Shown piece after piece: positions 25,455 to 34,972 of a stretch of 64,000 nt of DNA. The notes beneath the pieces are model-generated. The model was not told where the DNA came from, searched no databases, and saw nothing but the letters and a program-made list of their open reading frames with translations. Made by a program: the position numbers and the translations under genes. How positions within the stretch are numbered: the stretch's first letter is position 1; each line of letters opens with the position of its first letter. This DNA is from Sporosalibacterium faouarense (GTDB lineage: Bacteria; Bacillota; Clostridia; Tissierellales; VENL01). The DNA is taken from positions 83,503 through 147,502 of the forward strand of contig NZ_JAETGO010000048.1 in assembly GCF_016765695.1 (NCBI RefSeq), read 5' to 3'.

Positions 25455-26255
25455 TTAAACTGTAATATCTTTCTTAGAATAAAACACATAGGTGAGTACT
25501 ATGCACACTAAATTAATTATAACAGTAAGGGCTATATATTTCATCTGTATTGCATCATTTGAGATGATATCCTTAGCCTCAAAATATTTGAAAGGACTTA
25601 GATATTTTAAAAACTCTAGTTTGTCTGATAGCTCAGCTAATATTCCCATAAAATATGTTACTAAAACTATACCTAAAGCAATAGGAGTGACTTTTTTGCC
25701 TTTTGTGATAAATACTGAAACTAGAAACCCAATTGCTGCAAAAACTAAATGTAGTAATAATGGTGCTATACTTATTAGAATGAACGTCTTCATATTAAAA
25801 TCATCTTCTTTGAAAATTTGAAAACTGATAAATAACACTATAGTGGCAATTATATTTAAAATTATGATATTAGTAATATAGCTTAAAAGCTTATTGGTAA
25901 CTATTTCTTTACGAGTAATTGGTTTAGATAATAAAAATTCTATAGTCTTATCACTTTCTTCCTTAGAAAGAATGCCCGAAGCAAGCATTACCGCATAAAT
26001 ACTTCCTAACAGAGTTATCATTAAGTATCCTTCTATTGCATAATATCCAAAAATGTTTCCCATCGATAAACTGCCCACCCCAAAAGCAGCTGTAAATCCC
26101 TTTGGCATGCTTTCTAACATTCTTTCATAGGTTTCTGTTTCTGCTGAAATAGTGGGATAAAAAGCCATTACCATTACTACTAAGGTAACTATTATTGCAG
26201 TCCATATCATTAAACTTTTTTTATTTTTATTAATTTCTCTCAAATACAAGTTCAT
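25455..26255 (-). CDS. ABC-2 type transporter permease
   Basis: 266 aa with six hydrophobic segments and a large first extracellular loop. KSLMIWTAIIVTLVVMVMAF is TM1, and LSKEESDKTIEFLLSKPITRKEIVTNKL is the conserved cytosolic coupling region of ABC-2 permeases. Its ATG is 1 nt past the ATPase stop, with the ribosome binding site inside the ATPase end, so they are translationally coupled. It forms an exporter with the 26257 ATPase; the substrate is unknown. Confidence 0.82.
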   Translation of the reverse strand: MNLYLREINKNKKSLMIWTAIIVTLVVMVMAFYPTISAETETYERMLESMPKGFTAAFGVGSLSMGNIFGYYAIEGYLMITLLGSIYAVMLASGILSKEESDKTIEFLLSKPITRKEIVTNKLLSYITNIIILNIIATIVLFISFQIFKEDDFNMKTFILISIAPLLLHLVFAAIGFLVSVFITKGKKVTPIALGIVLVTYFMGILAELSDKLEFLKYLSPFKYFEAKDIISNDAIQMKYIALTVIINLVCIVLTYVFYSKKDITV

Positions 26256-26256
26256 A

Positions 26257-27141
26257 TTAGTTTACCTCCTCTGTATAATAGTGCATAAATATTTCTTCTA
26301 GTGAAGGCTCTTCAATTGTTACATCATGAACCTTATTTTCTAATAAGCTTTTGAGAAGGTCTTCAGTTTTTCCATTATATAAGAATTTAACATTTCTTTT
26401 ACTAATCTCTTTATTTATAACTCCTTTTATATTAAAATCCATATCTTTATTTCCATTTAATTCTATTTTTACATTCTTAAATCTATTATTCCTTAAATCC
26501 TCAATATTTTCTACCTTAAGTATTTTACCTTCTTTAATAATAGCTACCTTATCACACATTTTTTGAACTTCACCTAATATATGGGATGAGAAAAATATCG
26601 TTGCCCCTTTTTCATTTTCTTCTCTAAGGATTTCAAAAAATCTATTTTGCATTAATGGATCTAAGCCTCCAGTTGGTTCGTCTAGAATTAATAGTTTAGG
26701 ACTATGAAGTAATGCTTGAATTATAGAAACCTTCTTCTTATTACCATAAGATAAATCATCAATATATCTATTTAGGTCTAACTCCAATTTGCCTGATAAA
26801 TCTTTAATTCTTTTTTTATAATCACCTTTATAAAAGCTAGCAGAATAGTCTAAAAGCTCCTTAACCTTCATATCATCATAGTAGTTTACTTCTGAAGGTA
26901 AATAACCTATATTTTTTCTGATTTCCTTTGAATCTTTTATACAGTCCATTCCGAATACTTTTGCTTCACCACTTGTTGGATATATAAAATTAAGGATAGT
27001 TCTAATTGTTGTAGATTTTCCAGCACCATTTGGTCCAATAAACCCAAATATTTCGCCTTCTTTAACTTGTAAATTTACATCTACAATTCCCCTTGCTTTG
27101 CCATAGTATTTAGAAAGACTCTTAGTTTCTAAAATATTCAT
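26257..27141 (-). CDS. ABC transporter ATP-binding protein
   Basis: 294 aa from ATG at 27141, which follows AAGGAGGTAGTAGA; longer readings lack a site. Walker A is GPNGAGKSTT, the signature is LSYGNKKKVSI (a degenerate LSGGQ) and Walker B is LLILDEPTGGLDP. The ~80-residue C-terminal extension is usual for ABC-2 exporter ATPases. It is the first gene of the ATPase-permease-TetR operon. Confidence 0.88.
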   Translation of the reverse strand: MNILETKSLSKYYGKARGIVDVNLQVKEGEIFGFIGPNGAGKSTTIRTILNFIYPTSGEAKVFGMDCIKDSKEIRKNIGYLPSEVNYYDDMKVKELLDYSASFYKGDYKKRIKDLSGKLELDLNRYIDDLSYGNKKKVSIIQALLHSPKLLILDEPTGGLDPLMQNRFFEILREENEKGATIFFSSHILGEVQKMCDKVAIIKEGKILKVENIEDLRNNRFKNVKIELNGNKDMDFNIKGVINKEISKRNVKFLYNGKTEDLLKSLLENKVHDVTIEEPSLEEIFMHYYTEEVN

Positions 27142-27155
27142 TCTACTACCTCCTT

Positions 27156-27210
27156 TGACCACCTGGTCAGTGTTTAATATTATAATACCACCTATTGACC
27201 ATGTAGTCAA
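27156..27210 (-). promoter_or_regulatory. Promoter with two TetR-type operators
   Basis: TGACCA-CC-TGGTCA (27156-27169) is a perfect palindrome and TTGACCATGTAGTCAA (27195-27210) is a near copy 39 bp away. The second contains the -35 box TTGACT, with TATTAT 17 bp downstream; the first lies in the early transcribed region just before the ribosome binding site. A repressor on both would block initiation and escape. Confidence 0.75.
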
Positions 27211-27221
27211 TATTATTTCAC

Positions 27222-27244
27222 AAAAAAACACCCTATAAAGGGTG
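27222..27244 (-). terminator. Terminator after the PAP2 gene
   Basis: CACCCT/AGGGTG stem with an ATAA loop and T7 on the minus strand, directly against the PAP2 stop codon. Confidence 0.85.
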
Positions 27245-27817
27245 CTAACTTATATACTGCAAAATATGTGAATTAATAATTATTGAAGATGAACTTCCTA
27301 AGATAATACCTACAACCACATCAGATGGATAGTGAACAGCTAGATATATTCTAGAAATACCTACCATAAGAGCTAATAATAAAACTGGTATCATCATATG
27401 AGATATATTAAGGTAAAGCATCGTAGCTATAGTAAAACTCGCTGCTGTATGTCCTGAAGGAAATGAGTAGTCCTTCATCTCAATCCCAAAAGTATTTATA
27501 TTATTAAGCATATTATATGGTCTTTCTCTACCAACTGCTTTTTTCAATATCTGTACAAGCACTGTAGTCGCAGTTAACGCTATTAATACTTTCAACCCAA
27601 CAAGCCTAGTATAATCATCACCGAAAATAATCATAGCCAAAGTAAGTCCACTAGTAAATATTACTCCACCAAGCTTGGTCATAAAAAGCATTAAATTATC
27701 ACAGAAGCTACATTTAATAAAAGAATTTAAAAAATAAAATACTTTTCTATCGCTAATACTAAAAACCCTTGTTAGTGTTCTCACATTTACCACCCTTTTC
27801 ATTTCATTTAAAACCAC
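27245..27817 (-). CDS. PAP2-family membrane phosphatase
   Basis: 190 aa with about five membrane helices. All three catalytic motifs are present: KKAVGRERPYN (C1), PSGHTAASF (C2) and SRIYLAVHYPSD (C3), with the His nucleophile in C3. Relatives hydrolyse undecaprenyl pyrophosphate or phosphatidate on the outer face. GTG at 27784 follows AAAGGGTGGTAAAT and is an alternative start 11 codons in. It stands alone. Confidence 0.85.
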   Translation of the reverse strand: MVLNEMKRVVNVRTLTRVFSISDRKVFYFLNSFIKCSFCDNLMLFMTKLGGVIFTSGLTLAMIIFGDDYTRLVGLKVLIALTATTVLVQILKKAVGRERPYNMLNNINTFGIEMKDYSFPSGHTAASFTIATMLYLNISHMMIPVLLLALMVGISRIYLAVHYPSDVVVGIILGSSSSIIINSHILQYIS

Positions 27818-27974
27818 TTATACTATTATAATACTTATACACTTTTAAGTTTTGTTAATTTAAGGGTTATTTTTATGTAAAATTTTAGTATAGTTCCTAA
27901 AAACTTCATCTCTCATATATGTCTATTTTACTTAATTATACGACATATTCTATCATAAGTAAACCAAAAAACAA

Positions 27975-28008
27975 GTAGTACTAGTTCCTTTAAAGGAACT
28001 AGTACTAC
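27975..28008. terminator. Terminator after the MFS gene at 28 kb
   Basis: A perfect 34-bp palindrome with 17-bp arms (GTAGTACTAGTTCCTTT) is followed on the minus strand by TTGTTTTTT. Confidence 0.75.
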
Positions 28009-28036
28009 TATACTATCATTATTAAGATCTTATACT

Positions 28037-29197
28037 TCAATTTATCAATTTTTTATCCCTTAAAATAGCTACTATAGATATTGAAGCCATCAAATACGTT
28101 ATCCCTTGTATAAAAAAAATTATATCATTGCCTATATATTGATAAATACCACTACCCAAAATAGGACCTATGATGCCTCCTAATCCTGTAGCTAAACAAT
28201 ACAAACTATAGTTTTTACCTCTTTTCTCATTTCCAGTTATTTCAGTTACTAAAGCGATTTGTGCTGGAAACCGTAGCATACCTGCTAAAGAAAAAGCCGT
28301 ATAAATTAACATAAATACATAATAATTCTTCACTATTGGAATAAAAATAACAAATAAGCCTTGTAGCAACATTCCTAAAATCAAAACTTTTTTTCTCCCA
28401 AAATTATCTGAAATATTTCCAAATTTTTTGGGCAGGAAAGTAGAAGCTATGGCAATTGGGATAAATAAAAAGCTTATTAATGATAACTCTTCTGTTATAT
28501 GTTCACTAAGATATATTAAAAATATAGGTGTTATCATGCTTCCAACTAAAGCCAATATTCCCATAACTAGTAGAAATTTTATAAACCTACTATCTCTAGG
28601 CTTTATCACTGTAACTTCTTTCATTTTTTTATCTTTAACTAATGTTTCTTCTACTTTCAATAATCCATATAACAATCCAACTATAGAAAAGATCATATAT
28701 ATACCAAAAATATATTTAAATGGATTCTCAATATTATAATTCCCAAATATTATTGTAAATCCAATTAATGACCCAATGAATTCCCCTCTACTTGATAATT
28801 GGTCTATATGACCGAGATTTCTACTGTTATTATCATTATTGCTAACATCTGATACCATAGTATATACACTTATCCACAGAAACGATGATGCTATGCTTTG
28901 AACCACGCGTGCGACCAGTAAATATTTATAACTATCTCCTAACATAAATAAAGCCATTACTACTACATATGCAAACAACCCGCCTATTAATCCTTTCTTT
29001 CTACCTACTTTATCAATCCACGCTCCTACCAAGGGTCTGGCTAGTATACTAAATAATGCAAAGCTGGAATATAAAATTCCTATGTCGATAGGACTTGCGC
29101 CGATATCTCTTGCATAAATAGGAAGAATAAAACCAATAAAAGATATTGGAAAAGAAATAAAAAACAAAGATTTACCTAAGTCTTGTAATTTTTTCAT
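28037..29197 (-). CDS. MFS transporter
   Basis: 386 aa, about 12 membrane helices. The motif A block is RPLVGAWIDKVGRKKGLIGG after TM2 and a copy, FGNISDNFGRKKVLILG, follows TM8, as expected for the two MFS halves. The overall look is of a YfkF/MdtG-type drug or metabolite exporter. ATG follows AATGGAGGC. It is monocistronic between terminators; no regulator is next to it. Confidence 0.78.
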   Translation of the reverse strand: MKKLQDLGKSLFFISFPISFIGFILPIYARDIGASPIDIGILYSSFALFSILARPLVGAWIDKVGRKKGLIGGLFAYVVVMALFMLGDSYKYLLVARVVQSIASSFLWISVYTMVSDVSNNDNNSRNLGHIDQLSSRGEFIGSLIGFTIIFGNYNIENPFKYIFGIYMIFSIVGLLYGLLKVEETLVKDKKMKEVTVIKPRDSRFIKFLLVMGILALVGSMITPIFLIYLSEHITEELSLISFLFIPIAIASTFLPKKFGNISDNFGRKKVLILGMLLQGLFVIFIPIVKNYYVFMLIYTAFSLAGMLRFPAQIALVTEITGNEKRGKNYSLYCLATGLGGIIGPILGSGIYQYIGNDIIFFIQGITYLMASISIVAILRDKKLIN

Positions 29198-29391
29198 CAG
29201 AGTGCCTCCATTCTAAATGTTATTGAGGAAGTCAAATCTCTAAGCTAAGAAAATACAATCTAATATAGATCGTTAGTATGCAATTTCTTTCTATAATTTT
29301 CCTCTATTAAGAACTATTTTATATCTCTATGAATTATAGTACATCTAACTAAAGTAACTATTTCGGTCATATATTATATGCTTTAGATAAA

Positions 29392-29433
29392 AAAACTAGC
29401 TGAGAGATTTGATTAAACCTCTTAGCTAGTTTT
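29392..29433. terminator. Terminator after the NarL-type response regulator
   Basis: Long stem AAAACTAGCT...AGCTAGTTTT with minor mismatches inside, 36 nt past the response-regulator stop. Confidence 0.6.
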
Positions 29434-29469
29434 ACTCATGATAAAAGTTATAATTAAGAGTGAATTACT

Positions 29470-30162
29470 TTAGTCACTATAGTTATTTATATATAATGCA
29501 AGTTGCGTTCTATTCTCTAATTCTAGCTTGCTTAGTATCCTTGTCAAATGATTCTTTACTGTTCCTTCTGTTATAAATAGGTCTTCACTAATTTCTTTAT
29601 TCCCCTTACCTTTAGCTACAAGCCTAGCTATCTCTTCTTCTCTTTGAGTAAGCTCTTCATATCTTCCTGATATCATTTCTTCTTTAGATCTATATAAATT
29701 AGTTTCATTATTATTAATATCAGTTGTTTCACTAGAGTTATCTTTAAATACCCTTACCACTTTGGTAGCTACTTCTGGTTGTAAAAGTACATTTCCATCA
29801 TATACTGTTTTTATTCCTCTGACAATATCCTCTGATTTAGCATCCTTTAACATATAACCATCTGCACCATTTTTTAGACCTTCAAATATATACTCATCCT
29901 CATTAAATGTAGTAAGTATAATTATTTTTATACTAGGAAACTTTTCTTTAATTTTTTTAGTAGCTTCAACACCATCCATCACAGGCATTCTTATATCCAT
30001 AAGTATAATATCAGGTTCTATATCTTTAAGCTTTTGAAAGGCATCTTCTCCATTGATAGCTTCTGAAAGGATATCAAGCTCTTCATGTAAGCTTAGCATC
30101 ATTCTTAATCCTTCTCTAATAAGATTTTGATCATCAACTAACATCACTTTTATTGGCTTCAT
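29470..30162 (-). CDS. NarL/LuxR-type response regulator (two-component system 1)
   Basis: 230 aa. The receiver domain has VDDQN acidic residues and phospho-acceptor Asp56 in LMDIRMP, with TTFN and Lys (YMLKDAK) later. The LuxR helix-turn-helix is YEELTQREEEIARLVAKGKG then EISEDLFITEGTVKNHLTR. It overlaps the kinase gene by 29 nt, a translationally coupled pair. It probably controls the adjacent ABC-2 operon, as LnrK does in Bacillus. Confidence 0.9.
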   Translation of the reverse strand: MKPIKVMLVDDQNLIREGLRMMLSLHEELDILSEAINGEDAFQKLKDIEPDIILMDIRMPVMDGVEATKKIKEKFPSIKIIILTTFNEDEYIFEGLKNGADGYMLKDAKSEDIVRGIKTVYDGNVLLQPEVATKVVRVFKDNSSETTDINNNETNLYRSKEEMISGRYEELTQREEEIARLVAKGKGNKEISEDLFITEGTVKNHLTRILSKLELENRTQLALYINNYSD

Positions 30163-31351
30163 CTGATTTCCCTCCCTCTCTAAGAGGAATAAAAATAGCT
30201 ATACTGAACCCTTTATCTTTACTAGAATTCAATTTTACATTTCCTCCTACAATAGAAATTCTATTATTTATTCCATCCAATCCATTACCATATATAATCT
30301 CCTCACAACCGACACCATTGTCATTAATCTCTAGACTTACATAATGTTCTTTAATACAACATATTATATCTATCATAGTTGAGTTGCTATGCTTAATACT
30401 ATTAGTCAAGGCTTCCTTTATTGTAATATAAATTACATTTTTTAAATCAGGAGATATTTTCTCTAATTCAGTTCCTAAATCATAGTTTATTTTCAAAGCT
30501 TCATTAATGGTCAAATCATTTTTAAGCTCTTCCAATGAATCCAGAAAACCTAACTTACTTTTTTCTTCTTTTAGGGCAAATACTGCTTTTCGTAGATCTT
30601 TCATGCTACTTCTAGCTATTTCTTGAGTCTTAATTATTAACTTCCTAGATTTAGTATCATCTTCATTAGTAATTTTCTCTAAAAAATCCAGATGCATAAT
30701 TAAAGCTGTTAATGAGTGTCCTAAAGAATCATGTATCTCTTGAGCTACCCTATTTCTTTCCTTTGAAATAGTTAATTCTTCAATCTTATTTGAATATTCC
30801 TGAAGTTTCTGATATGACTCATTAAGCTTAGTATTTAACTTCTGTATTCTATTTTTTTCTCTTACTTGTAGCTTTAAGTATAAAATAAATATAATTACAC
30901 TAGCTATTAAAAAAACAAACATTAGAATATCTAAAATGTTTTCAATCCAAAAGCTTTTTAAAAAAATCTGAGATAGTTCAACTCCATCAAAAAGATGTGA
31001 AAAAATCATTGTTATTATATTAAACGATAAAAGTGCTCTACCTAGACCATCATTATAGAACATAATTATTTCATATGTAAGCATAAAAGGATAAATATCA
31101 GAATATCCTCTAGCAAAGTATCCTAATATTCCACCTGCTATTATTGAAAGAAGCAATGAAATGGTTACTAACCTTTTTTTTCTTATAATACCATTATGCC
31201 TAATATAGTCATTGACTAATATTATTGCGAAAATACTCACATAAATAATTAATGATTTAGTATCTTCTTTATATCGAGTATAAATACCTATTACTATTGC
31301 CACCATAACAATATTTCTTAGTATGTAATTAAATCTATTTAGTTTCCCCAT
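30134..31351 (-). CDS. HisKA_3 sensor histidine kinase (two-component system 1)
   Basis: 405 aa. About five membrane helices (residues 10-160) have short loops, so it likely senses within the membrane. A coiled segment leads to the dimerisation/phosphotransfer motif KERNRVAQEIHDSLGHSLTA with His207. HATPase boxes are ISIKHSNS-like EALTNSIKHSN (N box), INDNGVGC and GLDGINNRI. The pattern is that of LnrJ/YfiJ kinases paired with NarL-type regulators. It lies downstream of the ABC operon behind a terminator. Confidence 0.88.
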   Translation of the reverse strand: MGKLNRFNYILRNIVMVAIVIGIYTRYKEDTKSLIIYVSIFAIILVNDYIRHNGIIRKKRLVTISLLLSIIAGGILGYFARGYSDIYPFMLTYEIIMFYNDGLGRALLSFNIITMIFSHLFDGVELSQIFLKSFWIENILDILMFVFLIASVIIFILYLKLQVREKNRIQKLNTKLNESYQKLQEYSNKIEELTISKERNRVAQEIHDSLGHSLTALIMHLDFLEKITNEDDTKSRKLIIKTQEIARSSMKDLRKAVFALKEEKSKLGFLDSLEELKNDLTINEALKINYDLGTELEKISPDLKNVIYITIKEALTNSIKHSNSTMIDIICCIKEHYVSLEINDNGVGCEEIIYGNGLDGINNRISIVGGNVKLNSSKDKGFSIAIFIPLREGGKSDEANKSDVS

Positions 31352-31405
31352 TTCATATCCCCTTTACAAATGATTCCAGATATCATTTAAATTATATCAA
31401 AAAAA

Positions 31406-31448
31406 TTAAGAGACTGAAAAATCATTTTTAAATTTATCAGTCTCTTAA
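31406..31448 (-). terminator. Terminator between the ABC operon and two-component system 1
   Basis: TTAAGAGACTGA/TCAGTCTCTTAA is a perfect 12-bp stem with a ~19-nt loop, 64 nt past the permease stop. Confidence 0.65.
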
Positions 31449-31511
31449 AATCTTGTTATATTAAAGAATTTATTTATTTGTAAATGAACTTCACTTGAAT
31501 ATCTATATAAT

Positions 31512-32684
31512 CTACTCAGATTTAACTAGCTTTACTCCAGTACTGAAAAACAAGAGGCCCATACCTAGCAATACTAATGTTGGTATTATAACACCATTAA
31601 TTCCCTTTCCATACATGGCGATGGATTCAATTCCTTCTATTGCCCATTTCTGAGGAGTAATATTAGATAGTGCAAGAATGATTTTATTTTCAACAATATC
31701 TAAAGGCCACATACATCCTCCTAACATAGAAGTACTTGTCAATATTACTGGAGTTAATGCAGCTAATTGTGAATGTGTCTTGACTAAGCCTGATAAAAAC
31801 AAACCCATAGATGTTATAGTAAATACAAATGCTATTAGCACTATTATTACTCCCAGTAGGTTAGAACCTAGATTTAACCCAAATAAATATTTACCCGCAA
31901 TAAATAATATACCTACTTGAACAAATCCAACTAAGAATGAGACAATTAAGTTCCCTCCAAGTATGGCATTTTTGGAAATTGGAGAAACTAAAATTCTATT
32001 CCAGGTATTATATTTTTTTTCATTTAATATTTCACCAATGGCAAATACAATAGTGTACATGGAGAAGAATAATGCAAACCCTATTATACTATGGGTTAAA
32101 TTATCATATCCTGTTCCGTTACCTTCTACCAATCTAGTGGAACTTATCTCTATTGGCTTTTTATACTTCCAGGTTTCTACTGCCTTATTATAAGCCTCAT
32201 TGAAGATTTTATTATGATCAATATTTTTTTCTTGATTGATAAAGTCTGCAGTAATACTTGCAATCCGTATATTTCCAACCATTTTACTAGTTATAGACGA
32301 AATAATATTTTCTAAAGTCATAGTGTCTATATTTTCTTTTGTTTTTATAATTCCTAGTACAGGTTTCTGATTGTTTTCTATATTTTCTTGAAGCCCCTTA
32401 TTAATAACTAATGCAGCTGCTGCCTTGTCATCCTGAACCTTCTTTACTGCATCATCATATTCCGAAATACTATATTTAAATGCATTATTATCTTGAAGTT
32501 CACTAAAAACCTTTTTCGAATAGTCACTATTGTCTTCATCAACAACAAGGATGGTAGGCGTGTAATCTTGATTTTGTGTTGCTCCAAAAATAAAAGTAAA
32601 GATTAAGCTCATTAAAGTCATAACTAGAAACACATAATACTCAACTTTTAATCTTTGAAGTCTTAGCATTATTATACTTAACAT
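31512..32684 (-). CDS. ABC-2 permease (LnrN-like)
   Basis: 390 aa. TM1 is at residues 16-35, then a ~160-residue extracytoplasmic domain, then five membrane helices from ~200 on (IIGFALFFSMYTIVFAIGEI, then the NTWNRILVSPISKNAILGGNL coupling helix). The layout is ABC2_membrane_3. It overlaps the preceding permease gene by 44 nt. Together with the 32641 permease and 34036 ATPase it should form a heterodimeric exporter; linearmycin-type LnrLMN is the closest arrangement I know. Confidence 0.82.
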   Translation of the reverse strand: MLSIIMLRLQRLKVEYYVFLVMTLMSLIFTFIFGATQNQDYTPTILVVDEDNSDYSKKVFSELQDNNAFKYSISEYDDAVKKVQDDKAAAALVINKGLQENIENNQKPVLGIIKTKENIDTMTLENIISSITSKMVGNIRIASITADFINQEKNIDHNKIFNEAYNKAVETWKYKKPIEISSTRLVEGNGTGYDNLTHSIIGFALFFSMYTIVFAIGEILNEKKYNTWNRILVSPISKNAILGGNLIVSFLVGFVQVGILFIAGKYLFGLNLGSNLLGVIIVLIAFVFTITSMGLFLSGLVKTHSQLAALTPVILTSTSMLGGCMWPLDIVENKIILALSNITPQKWAIEGIESIAMYGKGINGVIIPTLVLLGMGLLFFSTGVKLVKSE

Positions 32685-34026
32685 ATTTCCACCTCTCTTC
32701 CCCGTTTAATATGAAAACTGCTATTAATGTAAAGCCCACTGCCATAGCTAAAAGTACTATTAAGTAAATCAGAATATCATTCATTCCACTTCCTAACATT
32801 ACTTTTTGGTATAGCTTTAAAGTCAATCCATTAGGTACAAAGTTGCTTAATGGTTTAATAAAACTAGGTAACACATCGACTGGCATAAATGAACCACCAA
32901 AAATTGCAAATATAAAAATGAATCCTTGGAATACATCGGCCATCTTATAGTTTCCAATTCTATAAGATACAGCTGCAAGCACTGTTCCTAAACCAGACAT
33001 CGTAAATCCTGCACAAAGGGTTATTAATACAACTAAACTTGGATTACCCCATTCTACCCCTAGAACAACAGCTGAATAAGCGATCATTATGCCAATCTGT
33101 AACAGTGCAAAGACTAAAATTGTACAAAATTTTCCTATTACTATCTTTGACTTCTGTGTTCCAGCTATAGCCATTCTCTGATATGTCAGATTATCCTTTT
33201 CTTCCAGAAGAAGCTTTGCTCCTTCTCCTGCTACAAATAATATAAACATTGAAGTTATGGCTATAGTATAGTATTGAAATCCTGATAAAGGCTCATTTTT
33301 ATTTACATTGACTTCCTTTAAAGCTATACTTGATGAGTCTAATATATCACTCATACTTTCCATTATCATATCCATTTTATTAAGGGCCTCAAGTTGAAAG
33401 CCATTTTCCATCATCGTTTCTATAAAAACGTTTTTGCCAATAACCATTGTGGAAACTTTATCAGTAAAGCCCTTGAAAATACCTTCTACTATTTGATTAT
33501 CTATATATCCTTCAGGATGTTCCAAAATTTGAATACTCACTTCATTCCTAAAGGGCGTAGCAAAATTAGTATACATATCAAAGGCAAAGTTTTCTGGAAA
33601 TATAACTATAGCTGAAATCTCATCATTACTCAATAAATCTTTGGCTGAATCTAAATTAGTTACTCTATATTCAATAATTTCCTTGATTTCTTCGTTTTTA
33701 AGAAATTCATTGAAAATTATTTCTTCCATACTAAAATCCTTTAAATTTTCACTAATATCTTTAATATTTTCTTGGTCTATCCCTTGAAAAACCGTGTTAT
33801 TTTTCAAACTTTCAACAAACATTTCAGCTTCCTCAACTTCATTGTATTCCTTAACTATAGCTATTTGTATTTTGTCAGTATTATCCTGACCTCCAAATAC
33901 ATTTCCAAGGGCTGAACCTAAAATAGTTATAAGAATTATAGGCATTATTATCATTATACCAATAGTCTTCTTATCCCTAAGCAAAACCCTTAAATCCTTA
34001 ATTATTATATCTATTACTCTCATCAA
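32641..34026 (-). CDS. ABC-2 permease (LnrM-like)
   Basis: 461 aa. TM1 is at 21-42, an extracytoplasmic domain of about 200 residues follows, then five more helices (YYTIAITSMFILFVAGEGAK, ... LVFALLQIGIMIAYSAVVLG). EEKDNLTYQRMAIAGTQKSKIVIGK is the cytosolic coupling region. It starts 9 nt after the ATPase stop and overlaps the next permease. It is a paralogue of the 31512 product. Confidence 0.82.
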   Translation of the reverse strand: MMRVIDIIIKDLRVLLRDKKTIGIMIIMPIILITILGSALGNVFGGQDNTDKIQIAIVKEYNEVEEAEMFVESLKNNTVFQGIDQENIKDISENLKDFSMEEIIFNEFLKNEEIKEIIEYRVTNLDSAKDLLSNDEISAIVIFPENFAFDMYTNFATPFRNEVSIQILEHPEGYIDNQIVEGIFKGFTDKVSTMVIGKNVFIETMMENGFQLEALNKMDMIMESMSDILDSSSIALKEVNVNKNEPLSGFQYYTIAITSMFILFVAGEGAKLLLEEKDNLTYQRMAIAGTQKSKIVIGKFCTILVFALLQIGIMIAYSAVVLGVEWGNPSLVVLITLCAGFTMSGLGTVLAAVSYRIGNYKMADVFQGFIFIFAIFGGSFMPVDVLPSFIKPLSNFVPNGLTLKLYQKVMLGSGMNDILIYLIVLLAMAVGFTLIAVFILNGEERWKYVKYNNAKTSKIKS

Positions 34027-34035
34027 AACACCCCC

Positions 34036-34971
34036 CTAATCTCTTAATGCTCTACCGGTTAGATGTAAAAATACAGCCTCAAGATTAGGTTTTTTAATAT
34101 CTATTGATAGAATACTATTTTCTGTTTCAGATGATTTTGCAATTAAGTCTTTGAATATATCTTCACCATTTTGAGTAGTAAGGATTATTTCATCATCATG
34201 AACATCTACGTTTTCAATATAATCAATTGAATTAATTCTATCTATTAAATTATCTGATATTTTATCAAACCTCAAATTAATCTTTTTCTTGCCTTTAACG
34301 ATTTCTAACAGTTCTTCTTGAGTTCCAGAGGCTATTATATTCCCTTTATCCATTATACTAACTCTAGTGCAAAGATACTCTACTTCTTCCATATAATGGC
34401 TAGTGTAGATTATTGTCATGCCTTTTTTATTTAACTCAAGAACTGTATCTAATATATGATTTCTTGATTGAGGGTCTATACCAACTGTGGGCTCATCCAT
34501 TATTAATATTTCTGGATTATGAAGTAGAGCAGCACCAATATTTATTCTCCTTTTCATACCTCCAGAATATTTTTCAATCTTATCTTTTAATCTATCTTTA
34601 ATACCGATTATTTCAGAAACTTCTTCAATTCTATTAGATAATTCCTTGCCTCTTAATCCATAGGCATGCCCCCAAAACTTAAGATTTTCATATCCAGAAA
34701 GTGTAGGATATAATGCTATTTCTTGAGGAACAACTCCAAGCTTTTGTTGTATTGCACTTGGGTTATCAATTATACTAACATTCTTATACTTTATGTCTCC
34801 TTCATTCGGTTTGAACAATGTTGAAATCATCGATATCGTTGTAGATTTACCTGCTCCATTAGGCCCCAATAAACCAAATACTTCTCCTCTTTCAACTTTA
34901 AAACTTATTCCATCTACAGCTTTAACCTCTTTAAAATACTTTTTAAGATTATTAACCTCTAATAGTGCCAT
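34036..34971 (-). CDS. ABC transporter ATPase (LnrL-like)
   Basis: 311 aa from ATG at 34971, behind GGGGGTAAGTGAG. Walker A GPNGAGKSTT, signature YSGGMKRRINI, Walker B LIMDEPTVGIDP and the H-loop YTSHYMEEVE are all intact, and a DUF4162-type C-terminal tail follows. The start codon lies 1 nt after the lipoprotein stop (TGA-G-ATG), so the two are translationally coupled. It powers the two permeases downstream. Confidence 0.9.
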   Translation of the reverse strand: MALLEVNNLKKYFKEVKAVDGISFKVERGEVFGLLGPNGAGKSTTISMISTLFKPNEGDIKYKNVSIIDNPSAIQQKLGVVPQEIALYPTLSGYENLKFWGHAYGLRGKELSNRIEEVSEIIGIKDRLKDKIEKYSGGMKRRINIGAALLHNPEILIMDEPTVGIDPQSRNHILDTVLELNKKGMTIIYTSHYMEEVEYLCTRVSIMDKGNIIASGTQEELLEIVKGKKKINLRFDKISDNLIDRINSIDYIENVDVHDDEIILTTQNGEDIFKDLIAKSSETENSILSIDIKKPNLEAVFLHLTGRALRD

Positions 34972-34972
34972 C

